From Gossypium raimondii (Eukaryota > Streptophyta > Magnoliopsida > Malvales > Malvaceae): a stretch of DNA of 64,000 nucleotides. The position numbers were made by a program, and so were the translations under genes. Positions 23,645 to 36,039 of the stretch are shown piece after piece; position 1 is the stretch's first letter; every line of letters begins with the position of its first letter. The stretch covers positions 3,410,001 to 3,474,000 of the forward strand of contig NC_068569.1 in assembly GCF_025698545.1 (NCBI RefSeq), given 5' to 3'. Below the pieces are notes generated by a model. That model saw only the letters and a program-made list of their open reading frames with translations. It made no database searches and was not told where the DNA came from.

Positions 23645-25154
23645 GAGCTTTTAAAGAAAAAACATGCTTCAGGAACTTATAAAGGCTCTGGTAAATTGTT
23701 GTGGTTAATAATTCCCGGTTGCTGGACCCATTATCCATCATTTTGGTGACATTTTAGTGTGTTGTCTACATGCAACTTTTGTAGGTATTCCACCTTGAAG
23801 CTTGTGATTCAGGAAGTATCTTTGAGGGTCTTCTTCCTGAAGGTTTGAATATCTATCCACGACAGCATCGAACGCAAGCGAGAATAGCTTTGCAGCCTAT
23901 TGTCCTGGAGATGACCCAAGTGCTCCCCCAGAGTACCATCAGACCTGTTTGGGAGACTTATACAGTCTTGCTTGGATGGAAGACAGGTATGGATTCAACA
24001 TCTTCAATTGATTTCATACGTCCATCTTGTCACAATCTAAATATTTGATGGACAAATATAAAAAGTCAAGAGATTAGAGGTTGGTGATATACGTTAACAC
24101 TTTTAATATACTGTTTCTGTTTCTTTTGAGCAGCGACGCACATAATTTGCGGGCAGAGACTTTGCAGAAGCAATATGAACTTGTAAGGTTTTTAAAATTG
24201 TATTCGGATGACCTCTTCCTTCCTCAATGTGATTTTTTTTGCTGATAGCGGTAATCATTTTATCCTTGTGTGGTTTAGATCTAAGAACGGTCCATCTAAT
24301 TTCCTTTAACATCGAATATATGTTCCCTATGGCTCCATTTTTTATGTCCTAATGTGTCCGACAAACCATCTGGTTTTGCTGTTGAGATCTCTTATGCAAT
24401 TTCATTTTGATGGCTTCGGCAGGTAAAAAAGCGGACTACCAGGTCCCACGTTATGCAATACGGTGATATAGCGCTTAGCAAGGATGCTCTCTTTGCATAC
24501 TTTGGCACAAATCCTGCAAATGATAATTTCACATTCGTTGACGTCGACTCCTTGCAGCCACCAACAGCAGTTGTTAACCAGCGTGATGCTGATCTTGTGT
24601 ATTTTTTGGAGAAGGTTTGTCTCTAATGCCTTTTTTTTTTATTTTATGAAAATATAAATTAGTCGCGTATACATATATCAGACATTCAGCAATGGACATG
24701 AATTTACAGTATCGCAAGGCACCTGAAGGCTCTGCTGAGAAGACTGAAGCTCAAAAGCAGCTTGTTGAAATTATGTCTTGCAGAATGCGCATAGACCACA
24801 GTGTGAAACTCATCGGCATGCTCTTATTCGAAAGAGGCCCAGAAGTACTGAACACAGTTTGACCAGCTGGACAACCTCTTGTTGATGACTGGAAATGCCT
24901 TAAAGAAATGGTAATATTTTCGATCCTCAGCTTCTCGTTTCGTCATTCTATAGTTTGCCTAGCTACTTGAGAAGACACTTTGCTATGTTCACCTACACAG
25001 GTGAGAACTTTTGAGACACACTGTGGAAAGCTAACCCCGTAAGGGATGAAACACAGGCGTTCCTTTGCAAAACATCTGTAATGCCAGAATTCAGACCGAA
25101 CAGATGGTTGAGGCATCGGCACAAGCTTGTGCCAGCATTCCGATCGGTCATTGA
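23645..25154 (+). pseudogene. 5'-truncated VPE pseudogene
   Basis: It carries the equivalents of VPE exon 4 (its tail, ending about 23692), exon 5 (23785-23986), 6 (24134-24182), 7 (24423-24614), 8 (24720-24910) and 9 (25001-25154), with splice sites in matching places. Exons 1-3 are missing. Exon 5 keeps the catalytic LEACDSGS but loses one base soon after (near ATCTATCC), breaking the frame. Exon 8 has an in-frame TGA where the intact gene has CGA before [10 protein letters not shown]. Exon 9 is also out of frame, with a TAA early on. Exon 7 is 24 bp longer than in the intact copy and keeps [11 protein letters not shown]. It is a decayed tandem duplicate with retained introns, so not a processed copy. 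Confidence 0.9.
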
Positions 25155-25400
25155 AAGGTTCAGTGCATAAATATAGAAATAAAAGGGGAAAATAACTGGA
25201 AGTGATTGTTCATATAATTTAGTATATACTCTGAACCTTTCTGCTTAATTTTAAGTAAATATGCTTCAGGTATAAACATATATTTAAATGATCATGTCAA
25301 AAGAAAAAAGGTACGCATATAATTGTATGAAAACTGTAGCACATAAGTTCAATGGTTAAGGCAATGTCCCTATGCTATCTAACGTTCTCTTTCCTTTCTC
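25155..25400 (+). repeat. Duplicated VPE 3' flank
   Basis: The segment matches the intact gene's 3' flank (19423-19675) in order: GGTTCAGTGCATAAATATAG, TTTAGTATATACTCTGAACC, then CGTTCTCTTTCCTTTCTCTT. The duplication that produced the pseudogene therefore extended past the stop codon. Confidence 0.75.
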
Positions 25401-25927
25401 TTTTTCGTACTAAACAAGCCTGTGAAAATTATTCAATAAGACAGATACAAAAACAACGCAAAACCTTGGTTTCATTTTGAACTGATAACAAAATTTTTAA
25501 GACGTTTAATTCGCGCATGGTGTGTTTTGCATGTGTTTGTGTTTTGGTCGTGTAAATATTAGCAATGACCTGCCAGCATACAAGGAAATACATCATAGCA
25601 TTTGCAGTATATCGAAGCATCAGTCAGGCAACAACATCAGTGAGAGAACACACAGCAACAGAATTAAAATTTAAAACCAAACTTTAAACATCTATTCTTT
25701 AACGATGCCCACTGTGAAAAAAAATTCTTAATCACAAAATAACGTACATAGCATTGCATTGATACCTAAAAATCATATCATTTTATCTTTTATTTTTTTA
25801 AAGTAAAACCACATCATTTTATTCAACATAGAAATACACTAATTTATAAGTTTAAATAACAAAACAATCAAGCATACATATCAACTAAGCATGTCTGACA
25901 TATAGTATGAGAGATTAGTAGTAATTA
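25401..25927. other. AT-rich intergenic DNA, no gene seen
   Basis: Nothing coding was recognised between the VPE pseudogene flank and the inverted element upstream of the DUF1639 gene. Confidence 0.45.
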
Positions 25928-26285
25928 GGTAAAAGTACCATGGAGTATTTTATATTAGGAGTTAAATTTTATGTTGTTTTCTCTATTAAAAAATGAGCAA
26001 ATTAGTCCTCTACATTAGATCAAAAGTAAATTGGTCTTTCTATTAACAATTTCATCCATTTCTATTATTAAAACTGGTTTATTTATATCAAGATAAGGTA
26101 CACGTGGCACACCATATGTAATTATCTAGTTATTTTGTCACTATACCAATTTTAACCACGAAATAGATTAAATTTTAATAAAAATAATGAATTTACTTTT
26201 TAATTTAACATGCATGAATTAATTTATCTATTTTTAAGAAAAAGACAATCTATAATTTAACTCCTAGTATAAAATTTTTATGATT
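25928..26285. mobile_element. Inverted-end MITE-like element carrying a G-box
   Basis: It opens GGTAAAAGTACCATGG and continues GAGTTAAATTTTATGTTG. The right arm (AATCTATAATTTAACTCC) is its inverted complement, and further inverted matches follow inward (GAGCAAATTAGT against ATTAATTTATC). The centre contains GGTACACGTGGCAC. I recognise this as a common cotton dispersed element. The outermost right end has decayed. It sits about 0.5 kb upstream of the DUF1639 leader. Confidence 0.65.
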
Positions 26286-26780
26286 GAACATAAAGGTAAG
26301 TACAATATTTTGAGTTAGACCGACCAAACTTGATTAATTATATAAAATGTTAATGACATATATAGGTTTAGCTTGACTCAATCAATAAACAATTATATAA
26401 TAAATTTAAATAAAATAAAAACTGTAAAATGCGTGTAATTTTGATCTAAAACTGAACTGATAAAATAAAATAAAATAAAAACTGAAAAGCAATTTAGAAA
26501 ATATATTTTTAATTCCAGCGTTTTTATGAAGATTCCGCTAATTATTAACGCCGTGAGCTATTGTTACGGATAATAAGGCACATGAAAGTTACGTAACGGG
26601 GATTGTAGATAAACGGAGTTAACGGTTCGAAAGAAAAGGCAATTGAAGCCGTTGGATTAATGATCAATGGTTAGAAATTCCCTGGTGATGTACACTTGTG
26701 GTGTAACGGAGGGTAAGAGGAGGTATTAAAAATTGGTTTTGAAAGGGAGAGAGCGCATTTCGTTTTATCAGAAGAAGAGA
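26286..26780. promoter_or_regulatory. Probable proximal promoter region of the DUF1639 gene
   Basis: The region changes from AT-rich DNA to more mixed sequence at about 26520 and ends just before a strongly pyrimidine-rich leader (CTTTTTCTTTTGTTTTC at about 26800). No convincing TATA box was seen. Confidence 0.35.
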
Positions 26781-26905
26781 CAGCCTCCCTGTTACTCTTT
26801 TTCTTTTGTTTTCTTTTTCAAATTTTCTTCTTCTCTGCTAATTTGCTTCTACTTTCTTCTCTTTCTCGAGAAACAAACAGAATACTCATAAGGAAAAACG
26901 AAAAT

Positions 26906-26943
26906 CTATGGATAGTATGATTAATCAGATGTTGAGGATCTAA
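26906..26943 (+). other. Upstream ORF in the DUF1639 leader
   Basis: ATGGATAGTATGATTAATCA opens a short frame of 11 codons (MDSMINQMLRI) closed by TAA, lying in the CT-rich leader-like region about 1.7 kb before the main start. If it is in the mature transcript it would be the first ATG met by scanning ribosomes. Whether it is transcribed is inferred from its position only. Confidence 0.4.
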
Positions 26944-28639
26944 ATTCAAACCAAGCCGTGCCATAAGAGGGAGGAGAAGAGAAGGATCTGAGACTTTGTG
27001 AGGTCTGTAATTGAGAGCAGAGATTGATTATATCTTGGTTTACTGTGATGGATTTCATTGTCTATTTTTCAATGGATAGCTGTTAACGAGCAATCTGCAA
27101 AAAGTTTTTTGAACTTTTCTTTTTCCTAGATTTTGCAGATACAATTGAAGAAACTTGAGGAACATTTTTGCTGGTTCTAACTGATCGTCAATATTTGTTT
27201 TCTTTTGCGGAAGTTTTGAGAATCGGGTACACGAAGTTCAAGTTCAAGAGATTTGAAACATGTTTGAATGATTTTGTTTCTGATTTTTTTTTTCTTTTCT
27301 GACAGATACATTTGAACGACAGCATAGCTACTTTCTGAAGAATTCTCGACTGAATTAATCTTTAAAAAAGCAGATCAATTGCTTACGTATCAAAATCATA
27401 AGAATCTTACAACGACTGAAAGTCGGAAGAATAGGCTTCATATTTCGTTATTTTGTTGAAAGTCCAGAACAAATTTTGTGTTTATAGCAAAGGACTTTGA
27501 AGAAAGGAAAGTTGTAACGGCAGAGCCTTAGCTATTCAGGTACGAGAGTCATTTTCTCGCCGATAAGATCAGGAGCCCGACAATCTGAGTATGGATTCTA
27601 AATCTACCTATAATGATTACTCGCCATTGATACACCAGGGCCGGGCTGTGATTAAGAATCGGAGATTTCTTTGACAGAGTCGATTTTTAACGGGAATGTT
27701 GGATTTTCTTTCTCCTGAGACCTCCATTTAATTACTATGGAGAGTCTGTGCTTCAGATTTTAATTTCGCTTTGCCCGTTTATTTGTTTTCTTTTTTCCTT
27801 TTTCCTCAAAGTTCCAGTTACAAGTTTCTTCTTAATCCTTAAATGGTTTTTTTCCCCTTTCAAACAGCCTGAAGTAGAGTTTGACCTTTTCCGCTTAGAT
27901 TTTTTCACCAGATTAGATCTTTAATGTTTTTTTTCGCTATATTCTGTCTCTATCTTAAATTTTCGCTTCCTTTAAGTCTCCATTCAGAAGCGGCTTTCCT
28001 CTTTTGTTATGATGTTTTCATGGTTCGATTGCTTTTTCTTTTCATGTTCGTAAATTGAATTTTCTCGGCACTTTAACATTCTAACTACGAGGAAAGGCAA
28101 CTTTCGCTTGCTTTGTGTCTTCCGTGTTCCAACTATGTTCCTCTTCAACAGCTCTTTAAACTATTTTGTCATTTTATTGCTGCTATTGTAGTCTTAATTT
28201 TCTCAACCCCACCAATAATTCTCATAATCTCCATTGTCCTCCTTCAATCCATTGATTATTTTATAAAAATCGCTTAATTTCATCTCCTGGTTGTCATCTT
28301 TTTTCCCCTCAAGAAGATGCAAAGGCCGTTCGATGCTTGTTTTTCTCCCCATCTTCAACTTTTCGTCACGGTTAAGGCTGCTTTCTTCTTCTTTATTTTT
28401 CCTCAGATTTTTTTTCAAAGTTTCCGGGAAAATTCCTCGCCGTCCAATGCTCATATTCTAATGCTAAACTGAGAAATTTTTGTTTCAAATTGTATGGAAG
28501 TTTTAAGAGAAACCCTATTGAAATTCTCCCAATCGTATTTTCTTTTTTCCTTGTCCTTTCGGAGCTAGCACTTTATCTGAAGTTTTGAGATTAATTTAAA
28601 ATTATAATTTTTTAAAATTTTAAAATTTTTGCTTTAACC

Positions 28640-31600
28640 ATGGACAGTGTGCAGAAAATGATGGAGAAGGACTCTTTAAGGAGCAATAACAATGGTAATA
28701 GCGCGAACTACAACAGAGAGAGAACCGGAGGTGATGCGGGATTGTTAAGATCCAGCTCAGATCCGGCCAAACAAACGGCGTCGTCTTCTGATTTTGTTTT
28801 GCAGTGGGGAAACCGGAAGCGTCTCAGGTGTATGAAGATCCAGGTCAAAGACGACCAATCCGGCCCGGTTAACCGAACCACGGTTCGAGTCGATCGCCGT
28901 GTCGTGAGGGCCGATAAGGACTCTTCAAATCAGCCCAGCAATAATAACAATCACGGGACTGGAAATTTTAACCTCCGTCAACGGCCTGCTTCTCCTCAGG
29001 CCCCGCCACCTCAGCGCGTTCTCAGGTACTGTATTATATTCACAAATTACGCTCATCTATGAGTTCAGTTATTTACTCAAGAGTCAGATTTACTATTTTC
29101 TCTTCGAGTGTTTGACATTTTGGCGCGTGTATGTACGCTCCGTTGAGATAGGGGGATCGGGTCAGGGTACTAGTAATATGGTATATTGTTGGATAATTTG
29201 ATGTCTCGTTTCTGTTATCACTTGGTTTTGCTTTTGCCATTGCGTTAGGTTTTCCGTTCAAATTGGCGCGAGTAAAATGATTGTACAGATCCATCATTTC
29301 CGGGTCCCACTTCCTTGTCCTTTTCTTTTACTGATCTGTATTAACTTATTTGACATAACATTTGATGAAATAAGCTTTGCTCTAGGTAAAATATTTTCCT
29401 ACTTCATTGTCCCTTTTCTGTTTTTTTTTTTGTTTGTTCTTTGTTCGAAATTTGGAGATTTTTCATACCTAAAAGAAATTCTTCTCAATCATGATACAAA
29501 GATCCTCAATTTTCTGAGAGGCATAAGTTCTCGATTTTTCACAGGTTCGATAGTTTCTTTTTTGTTGACTTGTTTGGTTTTGATTGATAATTATGCTTTC
29601 TTTATCCCTACTACATTTTTTTCCAGTGGTAGTAGAAAGGTTTTTTGCGAGAATGGATAAGCTGCACAGTTGGCGTTATTGACACTCCTAAAAAAAATCT
29701 ACGTACTTTGGATGGATATTTCCATATAGGCCTTTTGACTTGGTGGTGATGGTATTTGTTTGTGTCTCATATTAAATAACATCTCGGCCTCCGATTTCTA
29801 TTTTTAGTGGGGATCCGGAATCATCAAAAGATTTTGGCTTTTTCTTTTTCACAAACTAATAGTTGTGCGAGGATATCTCAATTGTGCATTCTCCATTTCG
29901 TAAGGTAGGCGCCAGTGTAGGTTCGGGATATGGTCGTGGTGAGTTTGTGAATGTTGTGTTCATGCTAATTGAGAGATTATTTTCTTTAAATAGACATAAG
30001 ATCAATTATGGGGGAAGCTTTAACTTTTTCCAAGAGGGTCATAGTAAGTACACTATTTGAAACATAATCTTAAACAAGTTTGTGCTTGTTTTCAGGGAGG
30101 TTTCAGATTTTTAGACTTTTTTGTTTGAAAGTATTTCCCTAGGTGCTGTTTGAATTATTAATTTTTCTAGATTTTCAGATCTGTCTACATATCCTCTTGT
30201 TTATTGTTTTTTTTTGTATTTTTTTTATTTTAATGGTTGGCTTAAAAAATAGTGGAGTAGGTCATGCCCTTTAATTAATCCTCAATCTTGGAAGAAAACC
30301 AATATTAATTCCATGTAAAAATCGGTGTTTGATCTTTGTTTTCATTTTGGGTAGTTGCTATGCTTGTGATGGCTTAGCTAATAGCTTCTTCTTCTTTTTT
30401 TTTAATATTTACAACCGATCTTAGACATGGTAATTGTGAACCTGGATGGCATGATGATGCCTAGCGCATCCGTCCCATGCTCATGGGCCCGTGTCCTCAT
30501 TGGAAACATTGAATCGACAGTTACCTCACCACGTGTCTATGAAAAAGTCTTTCTATGATCGCAGCCCTTGTCAGCCGTCCGATCACAAATTGGAGTTTAG
30601 GAACACCATGCCATATTTCAACCCTCCATTATGGCAAAAATGCCCCAAGCCTTAAAACCCGTCTAAAAACCAGCTGTGCACCCTAGATCGCGATAGATAT
30701 AGAATCACTCTTTTCTATCAAATATCTGAACTTATTCTCTGCAAAACAAACAAACAAAAAAAGAAATTAACAACTCTCCTATTTAAAAGCAAACCCCACA
30801 AACTCTCACACCCTTTCCCTAAGAATGCCCTCCAAAAAAACCACCACCATTTTCTACGCAATACTTGTCTAGATTCTACCCAGTCTCTTTCACCCATCTC
30901 CGATCTAGATCACTCCAAGGTTACATTTGTAAATTTAATTACAACTTTATTATTATTTTTTCAAAATATCACAGCATTTTATTCTTTTTTTCCCAGTTAT
31001 TTTAATTTTCTTTTTTTATCTTTCCAGGAACTGTGAGAATTCCAGTGCTATGAGAGGCCAAAGCAACGGTGGTGTAAGAGGATTCACTTCGCCAGACAGG
31101 GGTGTGCACGAGAAGAGAGGTGGCAACAATAACAATTACAACCACCACAGCAACAACCATGATAACCACCACCACAACAATAAATCGGCGGCATCTTCGG
31201 AGACAGCTCAGGATAGCAAAAAAGGAGGGTCATCTTCTGGGAGCGGTGAGATAGCTCCTGCACCCATGGTTTGGCCACCTAAATTCGTGATTGCTTTAAC
31301 AAATAAAGAGAAAGAAGAAGATTTCATGACCTTTAAAGGATCTAAACTGCCACAAAGACCAAAAAAGCGATCAAAATTTATTCAACGTACCCTCAATGTA
31401 AGCTCTCTTCTTTTTCCTTTCTTTCGAATTCGATTCATGCTTAATCTGATAACGAAATTAAAAAATTGGGATGAATTTGGATCTTTAGTCTTTGGTTTTT
31501 ATGTGAAATTAATTTAATATATGTTGTCTAGAACTGGAAATAGAAAGGACAGTTATTGTGAACAACTTGAAATAAATGAATAATGGGTTGGTTTGTTTTT

Positions 31601-33354
31601 GTTCTTTAAATTGATTTAGTATAATACTTTTATGCCCCTCTTTGGTCTACGAGAAAAAGAAATAGAGAAATTTTGCAAAGAAAGAGAGAAACTTAGCATA
31701 AAAATCGTATACGTGTCAATCAAATATTGGTAAGCACCTAAATTGTGAAGGGCCCACTGAAAAGCTTGAGACCCGGTCCTTATTTAATTGCTCACTTGTG
31801 TCCTTGTGTTTGCGTTTACCTATGGCAATGCTTTAATCGCGTGAGCTTCTAGGTTTAGCTTCTTTTTTTTTTTGGTAACATCTTCCAGGTTTAGCTTCAA
31901 CGTATATGTTTTGGACATTATTAATTAAAAAAATATATAGAAACATATTATATGTTAAGATAATGTGCGTTGTAATTTATTTTTGTGGTGAGATTATTAA
32001 AATTTGTTGATCTCCTTTTTCTAATTTGTTTACAGATTTTTAAATTTGTTTAATCACATTATAATAAAAGAAATTATATAAAAAGTTAATAATACTAACT
32101 TTTAAAATATTTTTATAAATATAATTGTTTTAAAAATAGAAAAATTATTTATAGAAAATAAGAGTTATGGTTCGTTTAAAATAAAATATAAAATTTTCTT
32201 GACATGTAATTTGATTTTCATAAATTTGAAATTTTCTTAATAGATTTCTAAAACATGAATTTTTGTAAAAGAATTCCATTTTTATTCTATTATGTATTTT
32301 AATAAAAGATATAGAATCTTTACTTAAATAGAGAACACATAATAGTTTATGTTTTCTGTTAACAAAAGTATTTAAATAATTTATATATCATATAAAGTAT
32401 TAGTGAGTATTCACGTGGTCCAATTAAATAAATCCAACTTGGGAGTTTTATTTATTTAATTAGTACCAATCCCTGTTTAACTGCTTTTTAATTTATCTTT
32501 TGTTCTTTTAGATTTTGCAAGTGAAATAACTAACATAATGAACTTGTGAAATATAATTATACCATCATTTAAGATATTTAAAATATTTCATTCCCTTATT
32601 TGAAAATGTAAAGAGAGAGGGGTAGCCCATTTGAGGAATGTATTATTGAAAGAGACAAATGAGTGGGGACAAACAATACACGTGTAATTCAAAAAGAAGT
32701 TGAAGTGTATGGTGCTTGATGTGACCGAGACACGAATCACACATTTTATTTATTTACTACTACTTTATAAATGAATAAAAAACGACAAAAGAAGGCACGA
32801 TGATCGACGCATTATTGTTGGGGACTTTTCTGCAATATGCTGTTATTGTAGGGGCTTCTTTTGATAATTGCATCTCCAGTTTGTTGTATTGTGACCATTG
32901 TTATGGCGGTGGTTGAATCATTATCTTCCAACTGGTCCACTTTGGCAAACAGAAAATACACCACAAGCAATAAAATAATGTGTATTCTTTTTTTGTTTTA
33001 AGAAATTGAACTTTTCATCATCTTCTTTTTTTTTTTTAAACCCATGATTTAATAATTATGCTTTTGAATGCTAATTTTGGGTAATCTGGATTGCAGCTGG
33101 TAAGTCCTGGGACATGGCTTTGCGATTTAACCCTCGAACGTTATGAAGTCAGGGAGAAGAAGATCACAAAGAAGGTAATAAATATATATTTAGTTATCTC
33201 ATCTCAATTGTAACATTAATTGGATTTGTTATGTTGATCTTTTCTTTCTCATTCCTAGAAATCACCGAAACTGAAATCTTTTTAATGTAATGATCTAATG
33301 CAGAGACCAAGAGGTTTAAAGGCTATGGGTAATATGGAATCTGACTCTGAATAG
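28640..33354 (+). CDS. DUF1639 family protein
   Basis: There are four coding exons: 28640-29025, 31028-31397, 33097-33174 and 33304-33354, giving 294 aa. The N-terminal two thirds are low-complexity and polar, with Asn- and His-rich runs (exon 2 has a stretch of mixed N and H). A WGNRKRLRCMK block sits near residue 57. The C-terminal third is the conserved plant DUF1639 region: PPKFVIALTNKEKEEDF, KGSKLPQRPKKRSK, then PGTWLCDLTLERYEVREKK and a terminal MESDSE. Function is unknown. Basic runs suggest nuclear location, which is inference. The leader is long (CT-rich start at about 26780) and must contain at least one intron, with a plausible donor at 27540 (ATTCAG/GTACG). A second promoter may lie in intron 1. 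Confidence 0.9.
30520..30925 (+). promoter_or_regulatory. Candidate internal promoter and alternative first exon in DUF1639 intron 1
   Basis: Intron 1 is 2 kb and contains a segment unlike an intron: CCACGTGTC at about 30529, a TATA-like CTATTTAAAAGC at 30779-30790, then a C- and A-rich leader-like stretch ending GATCACTCCAAG with a GT at about 30920. Splicing from there to the acceptor at 31027 would give a transcript whose first ATG in frame is 31050 (MRGQSNGG). That protein would lack the N-terminal 136 residues and keep the DUF1639 region. It is inferred from sequence composition only. Confidence 0.35.
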
Positions 33355-35746
33355 AAAGCTGGGAAGGTGCAGTTTAAAGGTATGATTTTTTGGGTATTTG
33401 CAAATGTCGATGATGATGAGATTTTCCAGAGACAGTTGCTCTTTATTTTTTTAAAGGATGAGATTAGTCTTTAAACTGTATAAATGATGATCTTTTCATA
33501 TATGAGATGAATGAAAAGTTTAGATTAAGCAAAATATGTGGTGTAAGCAAATGAAGAGCATTTCATTTATTAGATGATTTGAAAGATTGTTTAAATTTCT
33601 TTTCTGCTGCTAGTAAAAACTACCTTTTTAAAAAAACTAAAATAAAATAGCATTTTTATACAAATATCTTATCTAGAATAAAACCTATCTCAAGCAAAAC
33701 GGTCATCAAATTTGCTTAGAAGCCTAAAAACATGGGTTGGATTTATAAGTACTAGTTTCTTAATCCCAAAACTAAAAAACTAGTATTGTAAAGAAATTAT
33801 TATTGGCGAGACCGTTAGTTCTAAATAAACGTGGAAAAGGACAACTTCAGAAACAGAAATTTCTCCATCTTTCTCAACTGACTTCCAGCTTTAAGCCAAA
33901 AAAAAAAAAAGTTGGAAAGAAATTATTAAAGTTCACGGGACCTTATTCTAAAAGTTAAAAAAGAGACTTGAGAAGAAAAATGAAATTCCTTGAGGAGAAT
34001 CAATGCAAACGCCAACCAACGGAGACCATATTTTTGGTTTACCAAAACTTAAAGAGCTTTGATTTATTGGCACACTTGAGCGATGCTTTGCTTGCTTGGT
34101 TCTGATAAAATTTTAAAATAATTTCCATCTTTTTCATTTATCTAATTAAAGCAAAATCAACTGTTCCTTAATAAGCACTAAATTGCTTACAGGTTTATTT
34201 TCGAGTAAATACATGTAAGCTTTGCATAGCATTCTTTTTCCTCTTCTTTTTTGGGCTAATCCCCGTTTCGAAAATTGACCTTATAGTAAGAAATGCAGAA
34301 ATTTAAAAAAAAAATAAAACCAAAGATTAGATCTAACATTCTTGTCATTATAGGTCTTTTTATTTACTATAAAGTATAGGCCCTCCCTCCCCAAAAAATC
34401 AAGATGAGAAGGTGGCAATCGACGATTGGATTGACATCGACATTTTTAACCACACATGGACCTTCTATGTACCAAAATCGTGTCTAATTCTTGAGTAAAT
34501 ATCCTCACCTAAATAAAAATAAAATAAAAAAGTCAATAATATAATTATAAATTGGAATAATGTAAACGTAACTTATTGCGTCAAACTGTACAAGCAATTC
34601 TATTCTAAGCTCAAACCAAACTAGAGATTGACATCTAGCATGTACTCCAATTAACTTCATCAGGCTGGTTAACTGGAAATTAAATGTTGTACTTGAAATA
34701 GAAGAAATGGCCCACTTTATAATATCAAAATAAGAATAATTTATTGGTGAAGAAACTACAAGAAAGAAAGAAGGGGATTTTATTTCATTGTCAGTGTAGA
34801 ATAAGAATAATGCACTCCATGGCATATTAGAAAATGCAATAAGAATTATGTGGGATTTAATTATATCTCATTGACTTCAAATTTTCAGTTAAACCCACCA
34901 CCATTGTTTTTCCAATGTAGTTCAATTATGATCTCTCTGTCCCATTAGCTAAAAGACCCACCAACAATAATGTAAATTTGGTATGGGACTATATATATCG
35001 CTATATATTAATTGTAGAAGAATATTAACTGTATAAATCTCATTCCAGAAATTTGCGAGTGGGCATCCACGAAGCACAAACTTTCAAACATGGGAGTTGG
35101 AACCAACAAAGAAAAAGAAAACATAAAAAGAATAAAGAGCTGCTAGCCATTCAAACAAGCCAAGGGCTATCTGAAGCTTTTAAAAGCCTTATTTTTAACA
35201 TATAATATAAAGGGACCCCATTAATAATGTTGGTATGAATAGAGGATAGTTTCCATTAGCACATGGTGGTGAGTGGTGGGCATTGGGCAATGCTCTCAGC
35301 ATTATTGCCAAATATTTGATGACTAAATTGTACAATTGAATTTGAGTTTAGAGTCTTTAACGGGTAAATCTGACTATAATGCTCATATGCTGCTGCTATT
35401 TTTGTTTGGCTGTAGAGAAAACGCAAGAAAATACGTAACAAACAAAAAAAAAACATATATGAACATACAACAAATTCAAGAAGCAAAGAAAGAAATAAAA
35501 GATTGCGTACTAATGCAAATGATATCAATCCATAATAATACTGAAACAAATAAGTCCAAACATCATCCACCATGAATAATCTGTGCAGTAGATAACAAAA
35601 CTACCTCTCTCGACTCTCGCATATTTATATATATAGGGACTCCTAGATATACTAAAACTCCATATAAAATTCACCCCTCCCAAAAATTAAATCTATGTAA
35701 ATGAGAAATCAAACACCCTCTCTACACCATCAATAGCCAACACCCT
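33355..35746. other. Intergenic DNA between the DUF1639 gene and the AGP peptide gene
   Basis: These are tail-to-tail ends of a plus and a minus gene. The AGP 3' UTR should lie at the right end. No gene, RNA or defined repeat was recognised; both-strand frames are short and simple. Confidence 0.45.
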
Positions 35747-35935
35747 TCAGATCCTGAGAGTAGAGCCGAAAAGCAGAGCCGTGACAGCGGCAAAGAAAAC
35801 AGAGACGAATGAGGGGGAGATGGAGCCGGTTCCTGAGGTGGGACTCGGTGCTGGGGCTTCAGCAGCGACGGCTGAACCCATAAGAGCACAAACAGCGACG
35901 AGAACAAGGATTAGAGAAGCCTTTGAGAGACCCAT
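35747..35935 (-). CDS. AGP: Arabinogalactan peptide (AG-peptide)
   Basis: A single-exon frame of 62 aa. Residues 1-24 form a clear signal peptide (MGLSKASLILVLVAVCALMG, then SAVA). The mature part begins AEAPAPSPTSG, the short Ala-Pro/Ser-Pro core whose prolines are hydroxylated and O-glycosylated in AG-peptides. The hydrophobic C terminus (FVSVFFAAVTALLFGS) is a GPI-anchor signal, so the mature product is a peptide of about a dozen residues on the outer plasma membrane. Length and layout match the family. A TATA-like CTATATATTTAG lies on the minus strand at about 36017-36030, roughly 85-95 bp upstream of the start. Confidence 0.9.
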   Translation of the reverse strand: MGLSKASLILVLVAVCALMGSAVAAEAPAPSPTSGTGSISPSFVSVFFAAVTALLFGSTLRI

Positions 35936-36016
35936 TGTTGCAAATCCTTTGAGCGTTCTTTTCTTTTTTGGGTTAAAAGATGGAGAAAATGTGAGTGTGC
36001 GTTTTAGGGATGTGGG

Positions 36017-36030
36017 GTCTAAATATATAG
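36017..36030 (-). promoter_or_regulatory. TATA box of the AG-peptide gene
   Basis: The minus strand reads CTATATATTTAGAC, 82-95 bp before the start codon, preceded and followed by purine/pyrimidine-biased sequence. The spacing fits a short 5' UTR. Confidence 0.55.
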
Positions 36031-36039
36031 AGAGAGAAT

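Noticed and set aside
29277-29660. 127-codon plus-strand frame in DUF1639 intron 1
   Set aside because: Its composition is Phe/Leu/Ile-heavy as expected from T-rich intron DNA. It has no family motif and is bounded by good splice sites of the real gene.
34505-34825. 106-codon minus-strand frame between the DUF1639 and AG-peptide genes
   Set aside because: No family motif or splice context was seen and composition follows local AT bias.
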